64,000 nucleotides of DNA, from positions 2,474,579 through 2,538,578 of the forward strand of contig LNGK01000004.1 in assembly GCA_001510575.1 (NCBI GenBank), written 5' to 3'. Shown here piece after piece: positions 33,816 to 46,617 of the stretch. The translations under genes and the position numbers were made by a program. Under the pieces are notes generated by a model. It had not been told where the DNA came from. It saw only the letters and a program-made list of their open reading frames with translations, and ran no database searches. The DNA is from Knoxdaviesia capensis (lineage: Eukaryota; Ascomycota; Sordariomycetes; Microascales; Gondwanamycetaceae). Within the stretch, counting starts at the first letter, position 1. The number at the start of each line of letters is the position of its first letter.

Positions 33816-34614
33816 TTTCGGTGAGCGAAAGAAGAATGGAGAGGAGAGGTGTCTTTTGAGAGGTTCTCAAATATCGGCGTCGCGGACGTTTCAATTGGAT
33901 GTTGCAGCAGAAGAGAGGAAAGGAAAGGATCGGAAGATTAAACGCAAACTGTGTTGTGACGTTTCTGGCTGTGATCAGGCCATTGAAGATTGAGCGGCGT
34001 GTGATTGGCTCAGAGGGGTGCTGAGTCAGATCTTCCGAAAGCCGGCGTTTACCCGATGTTGTCCCGGACCAAGATTCACTCCGGAGCTCCTCGGCGGCGA
34101 GACTTTCACGGGTTTCACTCAAAGCAATGTTGGTACTTGACAGAAATCAAATCGATTAGACGGTTCTCAAGAACATGGGGCAAAAAAGTATACAAAAAGA
34201 CTTGCAGAGTCTCAGCTGGGAAAGATACCAACCGCCGGACCACTCCCAAAAAACGCAAAAAAATGATTGCTTTGTCTCCCGAGCCAGAATCGAACTAGCG
34301 ACCTTCCGGTGAGCGATGGAGATTACAGCCGGACGTGATGAACCAACTACACCATCGGGAGCATTTGTTGAAGGGATGGAAACACTTCGTTACCTAAGTA
34401 GGCAAGGGCAGTAGTCATGCACATTCGCCCTTTATCGATAACCGCGGGATCGTGAACACGCCATTTTCGGACCTTTTCGACCCAGAGCTCTGACAGACTG
34501 AAACTATCGTCTCGGTACTTCTTGTCGCAGTTTCCAACATCTTTTGTTTCTGCTTTGCCTCTCTATTTCTTCTCTTTTGCTATGATTGTTAGTTAGCTGA
34601 ATTGACTCGCGACC
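33816..34614. promoter_or_regulatory. Divergent spacer COX13 / COQ4 carrying a tRNA
   Basis: Divergent upstream regions of two mitochondrial-function genes, separated by the tRNA-Tyr at 34275-34361. No ORF is supportable. The 100 bases before COQ4 are CT-rich. Confidence 0.55.
34275..34361 (-). tRNA. tRNA-Tyr (GUA), with 12-nt intron
   Basis: Read on the minus strand, CTCCCGA pairs with TCGGGAG, the D arm is TGGTGTAGTTGGTTCATCAC, and the T arm contains GGTCGCTAGTTCGATTCTGGC. The anticodon arm is TCCGG-CTGTAA-[12-nt intron]-A-CCGGA. The intron lies right after position 37, as in nuclear tRNAs, and is removed by the tRNA splicing endonuclease. GTA as bases 34-36 gives tyrosine; eukaryotic tRNA-Tyr genes normally have introns. 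Discriminator A. Confidence 0.93.
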
Positions 34615-35627
34615 ATGGCGTCTCACCATTCTTTGTCGCAGTGCAGAGCAGTTCTCGCCCAGAGCTCCCTAGCCTGGCCCGCGCAGGTCCGGAGCGCCGC
34701 CGCCGCTATGGCTGGACTCACAGTATCGCCATGCACTCCCTCTTCTTCAGACCGCCGGCGCTCGTTTTCGGTGCTCAATCGCCCGCCTCCAAACTATCCC
34801 GGCCACATCCCGTTGACGCGGGTCGAGCGGCTGGCTCTCACCGTCGGATCCGGCCTCGCCTCCTTCCTCAACCCTTACCGCGGTGGTACGATTCTGCTCC
34901 GCCGTCGCGAGAGTGCCCGAGCTGTGTAGACTGACCGTGTTTCTCTCACTCTCCAGACATGATCGCCGCCTTCGGCGAAGTCACCGCCACCCCGTACTTC
35001 ATCTACCGGCTGCGCGACGCCATGCTCGCCGACCCCACCGGCCGCCGCATCCTCCGCGACCGGCCGCGGATGACGTCGTCCTCGCTCAACCTCGACCGGC
35101 TGCGCGCGCTGCCGCCCAACACCGTCGGCCGCGAGTACGTCGGCTGGCTCGACCGCGAGGGCGTATCGCCCGACACGCGGCCCGACGTGCACTACATCGA
35201 CGACGCCGAGTGCGCATACGTCATGCAGCGCTACCGCGAGTGCCACGACTTCTACCACGCGCTGACCGGACTGCCGATTGTGCGCGAGGGCGAGATCGCC
35301 CTCAAGGCGTTCGAGTTTGCGAATACCCTGCTGCCCATGACCGGCCTCAGCACGCTGTCGATCCTCACCGTCAAGCCGCGCGAGCGCGAGCGGTTCTTCG
35401 CCACGTACTTGCCGTGGGCGCTGCGCAACGGGCTGCGCGCGAAAGAGGTCATCAACGTGTACTGGGAGGAGCAGCTCGAGCGCGATGTCGATGATTTGCG
35501 GGCCGAACTGCGCATTGAACGGCCGCCGGATATGCGTGATATTCGGAAGAAGGAGCGGCGGGAGAAGAAGCGGGCGCAGAAGGTGGCCGAGATCAAGACT
35601 GACTCACCACCATCTGTTGCTGTATGA
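34615..35627 (+). CDS. COQ4: Coq4, coenzyme Q biosynthesis protein
   Basis: Mitochondrial matrix-side peripheral protein that organises the CoQ-synthesis complex and is needed for decarboxylation and hydroxylation at ring carbon C1. Exons are 34615-34885 and 34957-35627, giving 313 residues. The N-terminus (MASHHSLSQCRAVLAQ) is basic and Ser/Ala-rich, as expected of a presequence. Family hallmarks are GHIPLTRVERLAL, SFLNPYRGDMIAAFGE (split at the intron), and the metal-binding HDxxHx11E motif with H187, D188, H191 and E203. The C-terminus is a charged Lys/Arg tail. Divergent from COX13 across a tRNA-bearing spacer. Confidence 0.96.
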
Positions 35628-35888
35628 TATCAGTATAGAAAGTCGTGTGCCACCCAGGTGTATGTATATTATCTAATAGATCCATGTTTAGTGAGCTGGT
35701 TCATTACATTGTCAGTGTAGTGTAAACAACACTGTTTGATCATGGATATCAACATGTTTTTTTTGGATTTAATTCTGTGATATGAAAATGATGACTGGCT
35801 CTTCAGTTGGCATGCTGTCTCTGGGCAGTGTAGCCAAACTTCCACGAACCCCAGTCGATCACACCAACCCCTCTCGCCAATGTCCCGC

Positions 35889-36527
35889 TCATAGATCTAG
35901 CAGATCATCATCGTCGTCATCCCACACTTTCCGCCGACTGACGACAATCTTCTCCTCCTCGGCATTCTCGGCGACGGCGTTGAGCAGCTCTTTCAACTGC
36001 TCCTCGGTAACCTTCTGCCGCAGCTGGCCGGTCTGCGCCAGCATGATCAGGCGGTTCTCGACGTCGGTTGCGCGCTGCTCCTTGACCATGCGGATGCGGC
36101 CGAGGCGATCCGCAGCTTCGGGGTGGAGGATCTGGTTGAGGATGGATTGCCGGGCCTCGGCGGCTGTACGGTGTGTCAGTTGAGCGTGGGTATGTCGCGT
36201 GTCGGTACGGTTCTCGGATTGTCGATGTGGGTTCTGCGCTGGACTTGGATTCATTTACCTTGTTGTCTAGATCCTCAAATCAACGTCAGTATACATCGCG
36301 GCAGCAGAAGAGGGAAGCTGTGCTCTGTTTCTTACCTGTCTTGTTCCTGCTTTCCGGATCGGCCGCCACCAGCTCCGCCCGGTGCGCCGCCGCCTTGCGC
36401 CTTCAGCTGGTCGAGGCGCGCCTTTCTGATCTGGTTTCGACATCGTCGCGTGCCGTTTGTCAGATCCCGCAACTCAAATCGCCAACAGGACTGTCACACA
36501 TACCTGTTCCAACTCTGCGTCGTCCAT
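35889..36527 (-). CDS. PDCD5-family DNA-binding protein
   Basis: Homologue of human PDCD5 / yeast YMR074C, a small three-helix nuclear and cytoplasmic protein linked to apoptosis and chaperonin function. Exons are 36527-36504, 36430-36336, 36266-36259 (8 nt) and 36163-35889, giving 133 residues. The order is MDDAELEQ, then IRKARLDQLKAQ, a Gly-rich linker, then RQQAAEARQSILNQIL formed across the 8-nt exon, and GRIRMVKEQRATDVENRLI with the C-terminal RRKVWDDDDDDLLDL. PDCD5 proteins normally have a KQQ-like run before the SIL helix, which supports including the micro-exon. Convergent with COQ4, 261 bases apart. Confidence 0.93.
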
Positions 36528-37052
36528 GATTGCTGTGGATCGGTGAAAGGTTCGTGGGATCAGTAGTTCGTGAGTGGGTTTAAGACGAAGAGAAACTCGA
36601 GAAATCGAAGCTCGTAACTGATCGCCATGACATAACTTAAGTGTCATGAGAGCCAAACCATAGTGGCGCCAGAAATCCGGGCAATTTTCTGATGCCTTGC
36701 TGAACCCCGCCAAAACATTAACCCTAGTCACCCTAAGGTTAGGGGTAGGGTTGGCGGTTTCTTTCAGAAACAGGGCAGGTCAATAGTCCAAAACACAAAC
36801 ACTGGAAGCTTTTAAACAATTTCCTCCAAATAGTTGGGTGGATTTGTCAGAGCTGCTTAGCGTTATCTTATCAGGAGAGCTCTCGGCTTTCAAGGTCAAC
36901 GGACCAACTTCATCCTCGTTTCAAACGCATTGTCGGGTTTATATTCCAGTAACTCCGATCACGACATTTTCAATCTTCCCTCTTGATTGCTTTCTGATTA
37001 TATAGCTGTACACATATCTTCAATTGACACATATCTTAGATACTGAGCGAAG
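36528..37052. promoter_or_regulatory. Divergent spacer PDCD5 gene / WD40 gene with telomere-like motifs
   Basis: A 525-base divergent spacer. At 36718-36752 are AACCCTAG, ACCCTAAGG and TTAGGGGTAGGGTT, in both orientations, about 200 bases upstream of the PDCD5 start. This is the densest cluster of such motifs in the window. Confidence 0.45.
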
Positions 37053-40000
37053 ATGGATCCTCCCGGCGAGCCTCACGCCGACCCGCCACCTCCGGGCGAT
37101 ATGCCGCAGCCGAGTCCGGGCAGCACGGACCAAAGCTCCGGCCAAGCCTCGCCGTCTTCCGATTCCGGCCCTGGAGTGCCGGCCTCTCCTGGGCTCTTGG
37201 GTCTCGGGATTGACACGGGAGGCATAACGCCTCCGGATTCGCAGTCGGAAGATGGAAGCTGTAGCTCGGACGACGACTTCCGCTCTGCCCGGCCGCGTGT
37301 CAGAGGTGGCAAGCCGGGCGTCGTGTACAAAATCTCCGAAATTTACCTGACCCGCTTCCAGGCATCGTCGTTCCGGCGGATCTGGGTCGACCCCCCCGTT
37401 GAACGGGAGGAGGAGTCTGAGAGGAAGGGAAAGGGGAAAGAGCCGGACTATAGCCCGTCGTTTGCTCACCGACCCGATCATGATGATATGAACGATGGAG
37501 ACGACGAACGGGAGACAGAAGAGCAGAACGCAGAAGAGGACGACGACGACAACAACGACGACGACGACGAGGAAATGAACGAGGAAGATCTCCAGGACGT
37601 AATCCGCCGCCCGCTTCTTCTTAGTGACTATGACGACAGCGACATGGATTCAGACTCGCAGGACGACGAATCACCCGCCGAAGTGGGCTCCAGTGCTCTG
37701 CACGGGGTGTCTCCGCAGCTTCGGCGTCTTCTGCGGGCAGCCCGCCGGACCCACAGCGGACGTGTATATCCCAGGCGCCATGTGGGAATCGCCCCCGTGC
37801 CGGGCGAAAGCGACGACGACGACTCCGACCAGCTGAACGTGGCGGTGGACGACCGCGTGGTCGAGTCGCACGCCGACGGCGGCTACACCATCTGGTACCT
37901 CAGCCGGCGGCTCAGCGACGGCGAGATGCCCAGTCCCGACCAGCTGCGCCACCTGGCCGTAGCGTACTACCACACCGAGCACCCGCCCGAGGACTATGAC
38001 GACTGGGAGCCGCAGAGCCAAGACGGGCTTGAGCCGATTCGCCGTGTGGTGCGGGCCATGCCGCGCTCGGTGCCCGAGCCGCCGCCGGAGTTTGCTACCA
38101 TCAATCCGTTTGAGCGGATCACGGCAGACCCGGATGAAGACCACCCGACGCTGCATGTGGACAGTGATAACCTGGCCGAAGTGTACCAACGCCGTGGGCT
38201 GAAGATCAAAGATATGGAAGCTGATCTTCAGAGATTGATTCGGTCGGACTTGGTGGCGGGGCCGAAGGGTATGTTGTGCCACTGCGGAGAATTCCACTCT
38301 GCGAGACAGAACAGAGTATCTATACTGACAAGCACAATGATTTCAGGACACCTGATTCCAGTTGAGCCGGCACCGCTTCCGAGCGAAACCGGCCAAGTGA
38401 CCTCAGCCAAGAAGGTTCTTGATATGATCATGAGTGAGTCAATGGCCCGGGCATGGTTCAGCGCTGAACTCTCAAGACCGTCGATCTAACTTGACTAACC
38501 ACGTTTCCCAAATATAGCTGCCTGGCAGTTTAGCGAGGACGATTTCTGGGAAGAGCGCCACGAAGACTATGTCCACAGCGGACGGCAGCGGCCGAACTTT
38601 ACCTACGAACTCCCGAAAGTGCCGAGCCACGCCGGCCGCCGACTGCTCCACACCGGATACTTTGGCCAGCGGCCGCTGCAGGCCCGCACCTCGACGATGG
38701 CGCGGCTGCAGCGGTCGGCAGCGTGGCTGCGGTTCGAGCGCGAGATCTACGGCCAGTCGCGCTCCATGTCGCGGCGGTACCGCGGGCTGATCGCGCAGTC
38801 GATGGTGCCGACGTCGGCGGCCGACACGGTGATGTTCTTCGAGTCGCCGGTGTACTCGGGCCAGTTCTCGCGCGACGGCAACTTCTTCTTCTCGTGCAGC
38901 GCGGACCTGAAGCTGCGGCTGTTCGACACGGCCAACCCGTACGACTGGAAGGCGGTCAAGACGTTCCGCTTCCCGTTCGGGTCGTGGACGCTGACCGACG
39001 CGAGCCTGAGCCCGGACAACCGGTGGGTGGTGTTCTGCTCGCTGACGCCGAACGTGTGCCTCGCGCCGACCGACCCGCAGGACACCGGCCAGGCGTACAC
39101 CATCTCGCTGATGGGCCCGGAGCAGCCGATCGGCATGCCGCACGACCCGATGTGGGGCCAGGAGCCGTTCGGGCTGTGGTCGGTGCGGTTCAGCGGCGAC
39201 GGGCGCGAGATCGTGGCCGGCACGTCGCGGCGGTCGATCGTGGTGATGGACATTGAGAGCCGGCGCGTGCTGCACCACGTCACCGGCCACGGCGACGACG
39301 TCAACGCGGTGTGCTTTGCCGACGCGGCGTCGCCGCACATCCTCGTGTCGGGGTCGGACGACAGCATGATCAAGGTGTGGGACCGGCGCGCGCTGCAGCA
39401 CGGCCGCGAGGCCGGCGTGTTTGTCGGGCACCTGGAGGGCATCACGTACATCGACAGCAAGAACGACGGCCGCTACCTGCTGAGCAACGGCAAGGACCAG
39501 AGCATGAAGCTGTGGGACCTGCGGCGCCTGACGTCGGCGGCCGACTACCGCGCCGCCGAGCGCGCGCCGCGCAGCCCGACTTTCGACTACCGCGCCGGCC
39601 GCTTCCGGCTGCGCAACATGTACCGCGACGTGCTGGACTCGTCGGTGGTGACCTTCCGCGGGCATGAAGTGCTGACCACGCTCGTCCGGTGCCACTTTGC
39701 GCCCGCCGCGTCGGCCGACTCGCACTATGTGTACTCCGGGTCGGCCGATGGCCGCGTGTACGTGTGGAACATGGACGCCACGCTGGCGCGGGCCATCGAC
39801 GTTGCCGGGGTCACCCGGGATCTGCGGCCGGGGACGCGCGGGCGCGTGCACAATGTGTTCTGGAATGCGAGCTCGGCGCGGCGCTGGGCCACGTGTGTGC
39901 GCGATGCCAGCTGGCACCCGCACGCGCCGGTCATTGTTGGTGAGTTCTCCTTTTCCTGCCGTCCTTGTCGTTTTGTCTGTGGCTATCGTATACGGCCTGT

Positions 40001-40192
40001 TGCTAACGACGACTTTGTCCTCCAGCGTCCGCCTGGAACGGCTACGGCATGGCGCAGGGCAGTCTCACCGTGCACTCGTACAACCAGTGCGAGGGCGACG
40101 AGGGCTGGCCGCCCATGGGCAACCAGCTTGACGAGAACCTCAAGCAGGATCGGTGGGCCGTCAACACGTACGACGAGGAGGGCGACTTTTAG
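37053..40192 (+). CDS. DCAF11/WDR23 (LEC14B)-type WD40 repeat protein
   Basis: Likely substrate receptor for a Cullin4-DDB1 ubiquitin ligase, by family. Exons are 37053-38268, 38347-38433, 38518-39939 and 40026-40192, giving 963 residues. The N-terminal 430 residues are Pro/Ser-rich and acidic, with a long Asp/Glu/Asn run near residues 155-185. The WD40 domain occupies about residues 540-940. Recognisable blades include VYSGQFSRDGNFFFSCSAD, GHGDDVNAVCF with SGSDDSMIKVWDRR, GHLEGITYIDSKNDGRYLLS with SMKLWDLRRL, and YSGSADGRVYVWNMD. The phrase ITYIDSKNDGRYL is typical of WDR23. It ends GWPPMGNQLDENLKQDRW and a short acidic tail. Confidence 0.9.
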
Positions 40193-40739
40193 GGTTATCC
40201 GGCGAAGCGTCAACGCTTGCTGCTTTCGCGACGAGAATATCATACACGGCTGGTCTTAACAACATTGAGTTCACCACGGATACGATTAAATTGACCAGTA
40301 TTCAAACAAATACCAATAACATCTGCATTTGTGAATCTGATTAACGGACTAAATCTCCGGACATGGTAAAAACCCGCTCCTTTTGTAAAGAAAAAGAAAA
40401 GAAAAACTGACTGCTCTCCTCATCCGCGTTAAGTTTCTTAGTGGTGAGAAGAAAATCCAAGAATTGGATCCAAAGACGAAAGAAAAGAGGCACAGGCACA
40501 CAAATAGAAAAAAGAAACAGACAAAACAAGGAAATAAGGAAAAGAAAACGGAAAAGGGGGGATTAAAAAAGGAAAAGGAAAAAAAAGCAAAAAAAAGGAG
40601 AAAGAGAAAAGACACTCAAAGCTATTCTCATCAGGTCCGGCTTGCCCCTCCCAATTCATCTATCCCGCAGTAAGTAAAAGGCATCAAGGAAGACCTCTCG
40701 AAAGATGATGCACTGACTAGTCGCCCCTTTTACTCACTC
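40193..40739. other. Convergent spacer with A/G-rich tract
   Basis: Between two convergent stops. Positions about 40440-40620 are strongly purine-rich (AAAG/GGAA words), giving spurious Lys-rich frames on one strand and Phe/Ser-rich frames on the other. Confidence 0.55.
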
Positions 40740-43700
40740 TTAAATCCATCCAGCCTCACAGCTCTCCTCCTCCTCCTCCTCCTCCTTCTCCTTGCCCTTC
40801 CCCTTCTTGTCCGTCTCCACCTGTGTCCCACTTCCACTTCCAGACCCCGACGCCTCCGCCTCCGCCTCCGCCTCATCCACCCCGAGCCGCGTGCGATACA
40901 CCAAACACTCGTAATCAGGCACATACTCCGCACCGACAAGGTTGTCCGCCTGCGACACATGCTCCGTCTCGGGCGGCGGGCCGATATTGAACCGGCCGGC
41001 GCCCTCGAAGACATCGGGGTTCATCGAGATGATGCCCGGCGCGGGGCCCATGTGCTCGTGGCCGGGGCGGACCGGCCGCGGGAAGTGCGCGCGCACGGGG
41101 AACACGCCCGACGGCGGGATGGTGAACGGCGGGGCGAACCCGCCGACGCCGGCCAGCATGGCGCCGGCGGTGAAGTCGGGCGCGAAGGTCGGCGGCAGCG
41201 GCGTGTTGAGGCCGCCCGCGGGCATCGGGAGCATCTGGCCCATGCCGGTGAAGCCGCCGCCGCCGTCGCCAAAGCCCATGTTCATCGGGAACCTGCCGGT
41301 GCCGGGAGTGAAGCCGTCGGCAAAGCGGCCGTAGCCCCAGAAGTCGCCGTCGTCCCGGAATTCGCCGAGGCCGGTAAAGTCGGCTTCGGATTCCACCACT
41401 TCCGGAGTCTGTGTGCAACGTTGCAATGTTAGTGGCTCAAGCTCTCTTCAACACACACTTGCATGGTTGTTCGATTCGGGGAGAAGCCCACTTACCTCGT
41501 CCCAGTACTTGTGAACATGGACTACGGCTCTGACCGGCTGGCCCCCGCGAGGAAGGATGCAGTCTCCTTCGTAGAAGTACAGCCCGTCGCTGTCGTCCTT
41601 TTCGAGGTGGTGCTGGCTGAACCCGGCCCCGCCTTTGAAGTTCCCCTGGCTCAAGCCGGTCCACGCCGATGCATAGAACTCGGCAACCTCCATTCTGACC
41701 TCGACAACCGAGAACCCACTGTGCCCTTTGAGACTGTGGAAAATAATCCTCGTGATATCCCGCCCATACGGCGGAAGCACCATCACAACCTCGCGGGTAG
41801 CCGCCCAGCTCCCAATAGTCCGCGAGATGCCGTTGCGGTACACAAAGGTGACCTTGACCAGGAACTCATCGCTGAAGCCGAAGTGCATCTCCACGACCTT
41901 GGTCGGCGTGCGGTACCGCATGTCCTCCCACGGCAGGTAGAGCGGCAGGCTGTTGTAGCCGCGCTCCGGGACCTCGTCAAAGGTCTCAATCAGGTGTATC
42001 ATCGGCATGGAGTTGCTCCGGTGCGGGTCCCACGAGATGAACTCGGCCTCGCGGAACCCGGCGGTCGACCTCCAAGTCAGCAGCCGGGGGCTCTCCTCCC
42101 CTGCCTCCTCCTCCGCCACCACCTCCGCCTCCACCAGGTCGGCCACGCCGTCCGTCCCGCCCCGCGCGAGGACGCCGTGTTCTCTCCGCAGCTCCTCGCG
42201 TTCCTGCAGGTCAATGGGAGAAAAGTCCAGCTCGATTCCAATTACGCGCTCGCCGTCAGTTGCATCCGCATCGGGGTTGGGCTCGGTGTCCAGAACGACG
42301 GCCATGCCCGTGATGACCGTTTCCTCGGGAACCTCAACTGCTTCCGCGGGGATGATACACTGACCCAGATATATTGACGACGAGCGCGCAACAGAATAGT
42401 AATCGACCCTAAGGCCGATCACAAAGCGGTGCTCCGGGGTGCCGGGACCGCCGGCGCGGTAAAACTGCACCTGCTTCACGCCCGTGACCGGTGCCGACAA
42501 AAACACACGGGCGTTCGGCAGATAGAGCACCTCGCCGGATTCCTGGAACTTGTGCAGGGGGAGAGTCTGCGTCAAGGCGGGCAGGCTGGAGTTCAGGTAC
42601 AGTCCAGCGCTCCGCAGTTCTTTGGGCATGGTGTCAAACACATGCTTGAAGCCAAAGGATTTGACCAGCTCTGACACTCTCTGTTTTTGTTGTTGTTGTT
42701 GTCGTCCAGTTAATATCCAGGGCCAAGAGTGGAAGAAGAGAGACCAAAAGAACTTACGTCAATACACGGAACGAATCCCGTCATCACTCTGCCCGCCGGA
42801 GGCAGCAGGTTAAAGGGGGCCGACTTGCCCGAGTACCCCTTCTTGGACTTGTCGACCAGCAGACACAGGCATCGTCCCCGGTTGGTGGTCAACTGTGGAA
42901 AGAAAAAAGGGGGTTCGGTCAGTTAATCACAACTTGAGACACAATGGAAGCTTGGGCAAACTGGCAACACTCACAGCAACATCACACATCACAGCATTCC
43001 GCATCTGCACCTGCAGATGGGTAATCCGCTCGCCGCCCGGACCGTTGATCTTGTACTTCTTTCCGATAATCTTGTTGCCGTTGAAGCGGGCGATCTGCTG
43101 CGAGGCAATGTGCGACGGGAAGTGGCGCGAGTCGCCCGTGTTGTACTCAAACACAACGCCCAGAAACCGACGCAGGGGTGACTCGTCGTGGTACATGGTC
43201 ACGGCGACGAGGTGGCTCAGCAACTCGCCTTCGGGGCCGCCGAAATCGGCGTTGACCAGCATGGCCGTCTCCATCTCTTCCTTCTTGCACGTGTCCGGGA
43301 GGTCCACCACCGGGTCGATGGCGAGATCGGGCAGCTGGGTGGCCTCGGCCTGTTCGGGCTGGTCCGGGTGCCAGAATGTGACGTTCTGGCACGGCAGCTC
43401 GTGATTGAGGACGGTGGGCGACCAGCCACTGGCACAGTAGTTTGGGTCCTCCAGGATGCGGATGCCCGTGCCCACGCACAAGTGCCGGGTGAAGAGGAGG
43501 CCGGCGATGCGCGTGCTGTAGATGGGATACAGAGACCGAACTCCCACGGCATACGCATTGTCGTTCGGCCGGTCCCAGTCCTTTGGACCGACAAACAACG
43601 ACAAGCAGGGGCTTGGGTCATCACTCCCGGGTCCAAGAACCTCGATGCTAGCGCCGCCGGCCATTTCAATGTCGGCTTCTTCATTCTTCCGTTTGCCCTT

Positions 43701-45517
43701 GGTTTGGGTGATCAGGCCAATTCCGAAGAGTCCCTGAGGGCCAGTCAGACAGCGAAGTCCCAGCAGTGCCTGACCGGATGTCAGCGACACCCGTGTCTCT
43801 GAAGTCGGCATGAATAGGCCGGCGCGGCTGCACTCGACGTCATCCAGAAAGAACCGCAGGCCAGACACGTATTCGGCCAGGTTATGGCGGATTTTGGAAA
43901 CGCCCATGGTCAGAGACTTGCCCAGGGCAACATGGTCGGGAATGGCGATGGTATCGACATCCTGGCAGTTGAACAGGTTGTCCGCGTCCCTGGGGACTCC
44001 AAATGTGCGACAGGTATCCCCGACAAAGCTCTGGCAGGAGATGGTTGCAGCATGTCCGCCAATGTCATACGGATCGACGAGTCCACGCTCAATAGCAGTG
44101 TCCATGTCCATGATGGAGGGCTGATCGTCATAGTGAGACATGGTGATCTGGCCGAAGCGGCTCATAATGTCATGCTGCATCACTGGAACCAGCGAGCAGG
44201 CAATGTCCTGGGTGCGGTCGCCAATCTGCTGGCGAGACTCCAGAATGTCCATGATGATGGGGTGTGACAGGCTTGGAATGGCAAAACGGCTGCCGCGACG
44301 AGAGAGGAGAACGCGGAAGAAGAGGGCGCGCCAATCGCTGGTGAGATGCAGGTTGTCGCACGCATCACCAATCAGCAGCCAGCGCATCTCGTGCTGGAAA
44401 CGAGTGCGCCAGAAGTCTTGCGGCAGGCTCCAGATTCTGTGGACCAAAGAGAAGAACCTGGGGCACGCACGCAGGAGGTTGTACACGTCGTGGGTTTTCA
44501 GGTAGCCGGAAAGCTTGATAAAGAGTTCCAGCGGCAGGGTGTGGAGCCAGTCTTTCGGGTGGAACTTCCGGGTGATGGGAGTGGCGGGGATGACAGTAGT
44601 TTCAACGAGGGGAGACTCAATGCCTTCCACGATGACGGGGACATGTGTGTCTGTGGTCAACAGGGCAGTGGAGCTGGAAGACACGCTGGGCTCAGCATCA
44701 AGAGACATATGATGGTCGGTGTCGACGGCCATAGGATCAGCAGCCTTAGGAGACATGGGATGGTCAACCCCAGGAGAGATGAGGTCTTCCGGGACAAAAG
44801 CCAGCGGGTCCGAGATTTCCACGTAATTCTGCTGCCCCAGGAACAGCCACTCGGGCTGGTGGTCTCCCGAAGTCATACCATGGATTCCCAGGGTAGTCAT
44901 GCCCGAGAGCGACAAGTGAGGATCGGCGATGATGCGCGGGGTCAGGTCGACAGCATCTCCATCCCCACCAGCTCGCTCCTGGCCCAGTCGGGGCTCGGTG
45001 TCAATGTTCATCAGCTTGCGCGTTCGAAGCATGCACTCGAGGTAACTGGCAATGTCTCTGGGACTGGGGCTGGCGCCGATGAGGTCGTCGAACAGCACAG
45101 TCTTCAGGAACATTTCCCAGCACCGGGTATGGATGACAAACTCAAAGTCGCGCGGCCCTCCGATTCTGGACGGGTAGAAGCTGTCAAGGCCGTTGGGGAT
45201 CTCCCAGTAGGGGATGTCGGGGTTGGGGCTGGCCTTGAAGGAGAAGCGCTGGACGTAGCCAATTCCCGTGAGGGTAGTGGGGTTGTCCAGGGGCAGAGGC
45301 TTGCAGACTGTAGTAGTGAGAGGTCAAGATGTCAGTATAGGTCCAAGTGGGATGTTTTGGGATACCAGGGCAGGGACAGGCTGGCACACTACTCACTCTT
45401 GCGCGCCTCATGCTTCCAGCTCAGACGATGGTTCTCATCGGGAGTCCAATGATCGTTGGCAACATGGCCGCGAACATTGCTGTTACAAAGGTAACACTGT
45501 GGATCGTATCGAGACAT
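40740..45517 (-). CDS. Large F-box protein, about 1480 residues
   Basis: Probable SCF ubiquitin-ligase adaptor: the F-box would bind Skp1, with the rest selecting a target. Exons are 45517-45397, 45307-42975, 42892-42758, 42680-41496 and 41408-40740. It starts MSRYDPQCYLCNSNV, whose Cys pair and histidines hint at a small metal-binding motif. The F-box lies around residues 290-335 (LHTLPLELFIKLSGYLKTHDVYNLL). The long middle and C-terminal parts have alternating strands and Trp-rich segments (YWEIPNGLDSFY, KDWLHT, SFGFKHVFDTMPKEL) but no named domain I can see. The tail is Gly/Pro/Met-rich and ends in a Lys/Glu run coded by (GAG)n-like repeats. Five exons in one open model support a single gene, not several. 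Confidence 0.85.
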
Positions 45518-46487
45518 TGTTGCGGCTTGGGTTCAAGCTTGGGGCGGTGGCACTCAGAGACCGAAGCTTGAAGCTTTGAGGTTGATGTCAACCCAGTCTC
45601 GCCAAGCAAAGGGCAATCCGAAGGTCTGGAAGCTGCAGTGACTGTGAGACGCAATGTTAGCTGTACAGGTTCATGAAGACAGGCACGGGAGGGTATAGGA
45701 TTTGAGAGGTGGAGGCTTACCTGTTGCTGAGGGTGGGTTGGGTGTTGAGGCTAGGTGAAAGATGGATACGGTGAGAGAGGGGGAGAAGAAGTAACGGTAG
45801 AGGCATGGACTGGACAGAAGGGAAAGCAAAGGAAGAGGAAAAAGCAAAGGGAATGATAGAGGACAACAAGGCGAGAAGAAGAAAAGGTAATAGGAGACGC
45901 GAGAATAGTAAATATAGGAATAGAAGAGAGAAGACCAATAGCAACAGCAACCACAACAACACAAACAAACAAAAGGAAAACAAGAGGATATTCAACACAG
46001 GGTATAAGTGAAGGGCAGAAGGGGAGAAAGAGAAAGAACAAGACGAAGCACACGAAGCCGAAGATGAAGAGGAAGCGGAAGATGAACGGAAGAAAAAAAA
46101 CCAAAAGAGAAGAGAAATCAAAACCGAAGACCCAAGACGCAGAGCGGGACACGACGGGCTTATATAGATTTCCAGAGCCACTCGTCCCAGCAAGCAGACA
46201 AGAACAGAACAAGGCAGCAAAGGCAGCAAGCAAAAGGAAGAAGAGCGAGAAATACAGAAAAAAGCCCGGGGGATATGCAGCGTGGGCGGGCGGTTTGGCC
46301 GGGAAAGCCAGACAGGCCTCTTTCCGGGAAAGACTGCGCAGAAGACGAAGCCCGGACGGGCCTCCTCGGGCAAGATAAAAAATGAAGAAGGAAGATGAAA
46401 ACTGTCGGGCCTGCCGCCGGATGGTTGGCAGCTGGCAGCGCTCCTTCCGTCTCTCTCTCCCCGCAAATACAAGATATATCTAGAATT

Positions 46488-46617
46488 ATATATCCATATA
46501 TATATGTCTGTATATATATATATCTGTATATATATGTCTGTATATATATGTATATATATATGCCTGTATATATATGCCTGTATATATATCTCTGTGTATA
46601 TATGTCTGTGTATATCT
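46488..46617. repeat. TATATATATGTCTG-type minisatellite
   Basis: About 130 bases of (TA)n interrupted every 10-16 bases by GTCTG, GCCTG or CTCTG. It encodes meaningless Tyr/Ile/Cys-rich frames. Confidence 0.85.

Noticed and set aside
38472..39923. 483-codon antisense frame across the WD40 gene
   Set aside because: Shadow of GC-rich coding sequence; Arg/His/Val-rich with no domain, while the plus strand has clear WD40 blades.
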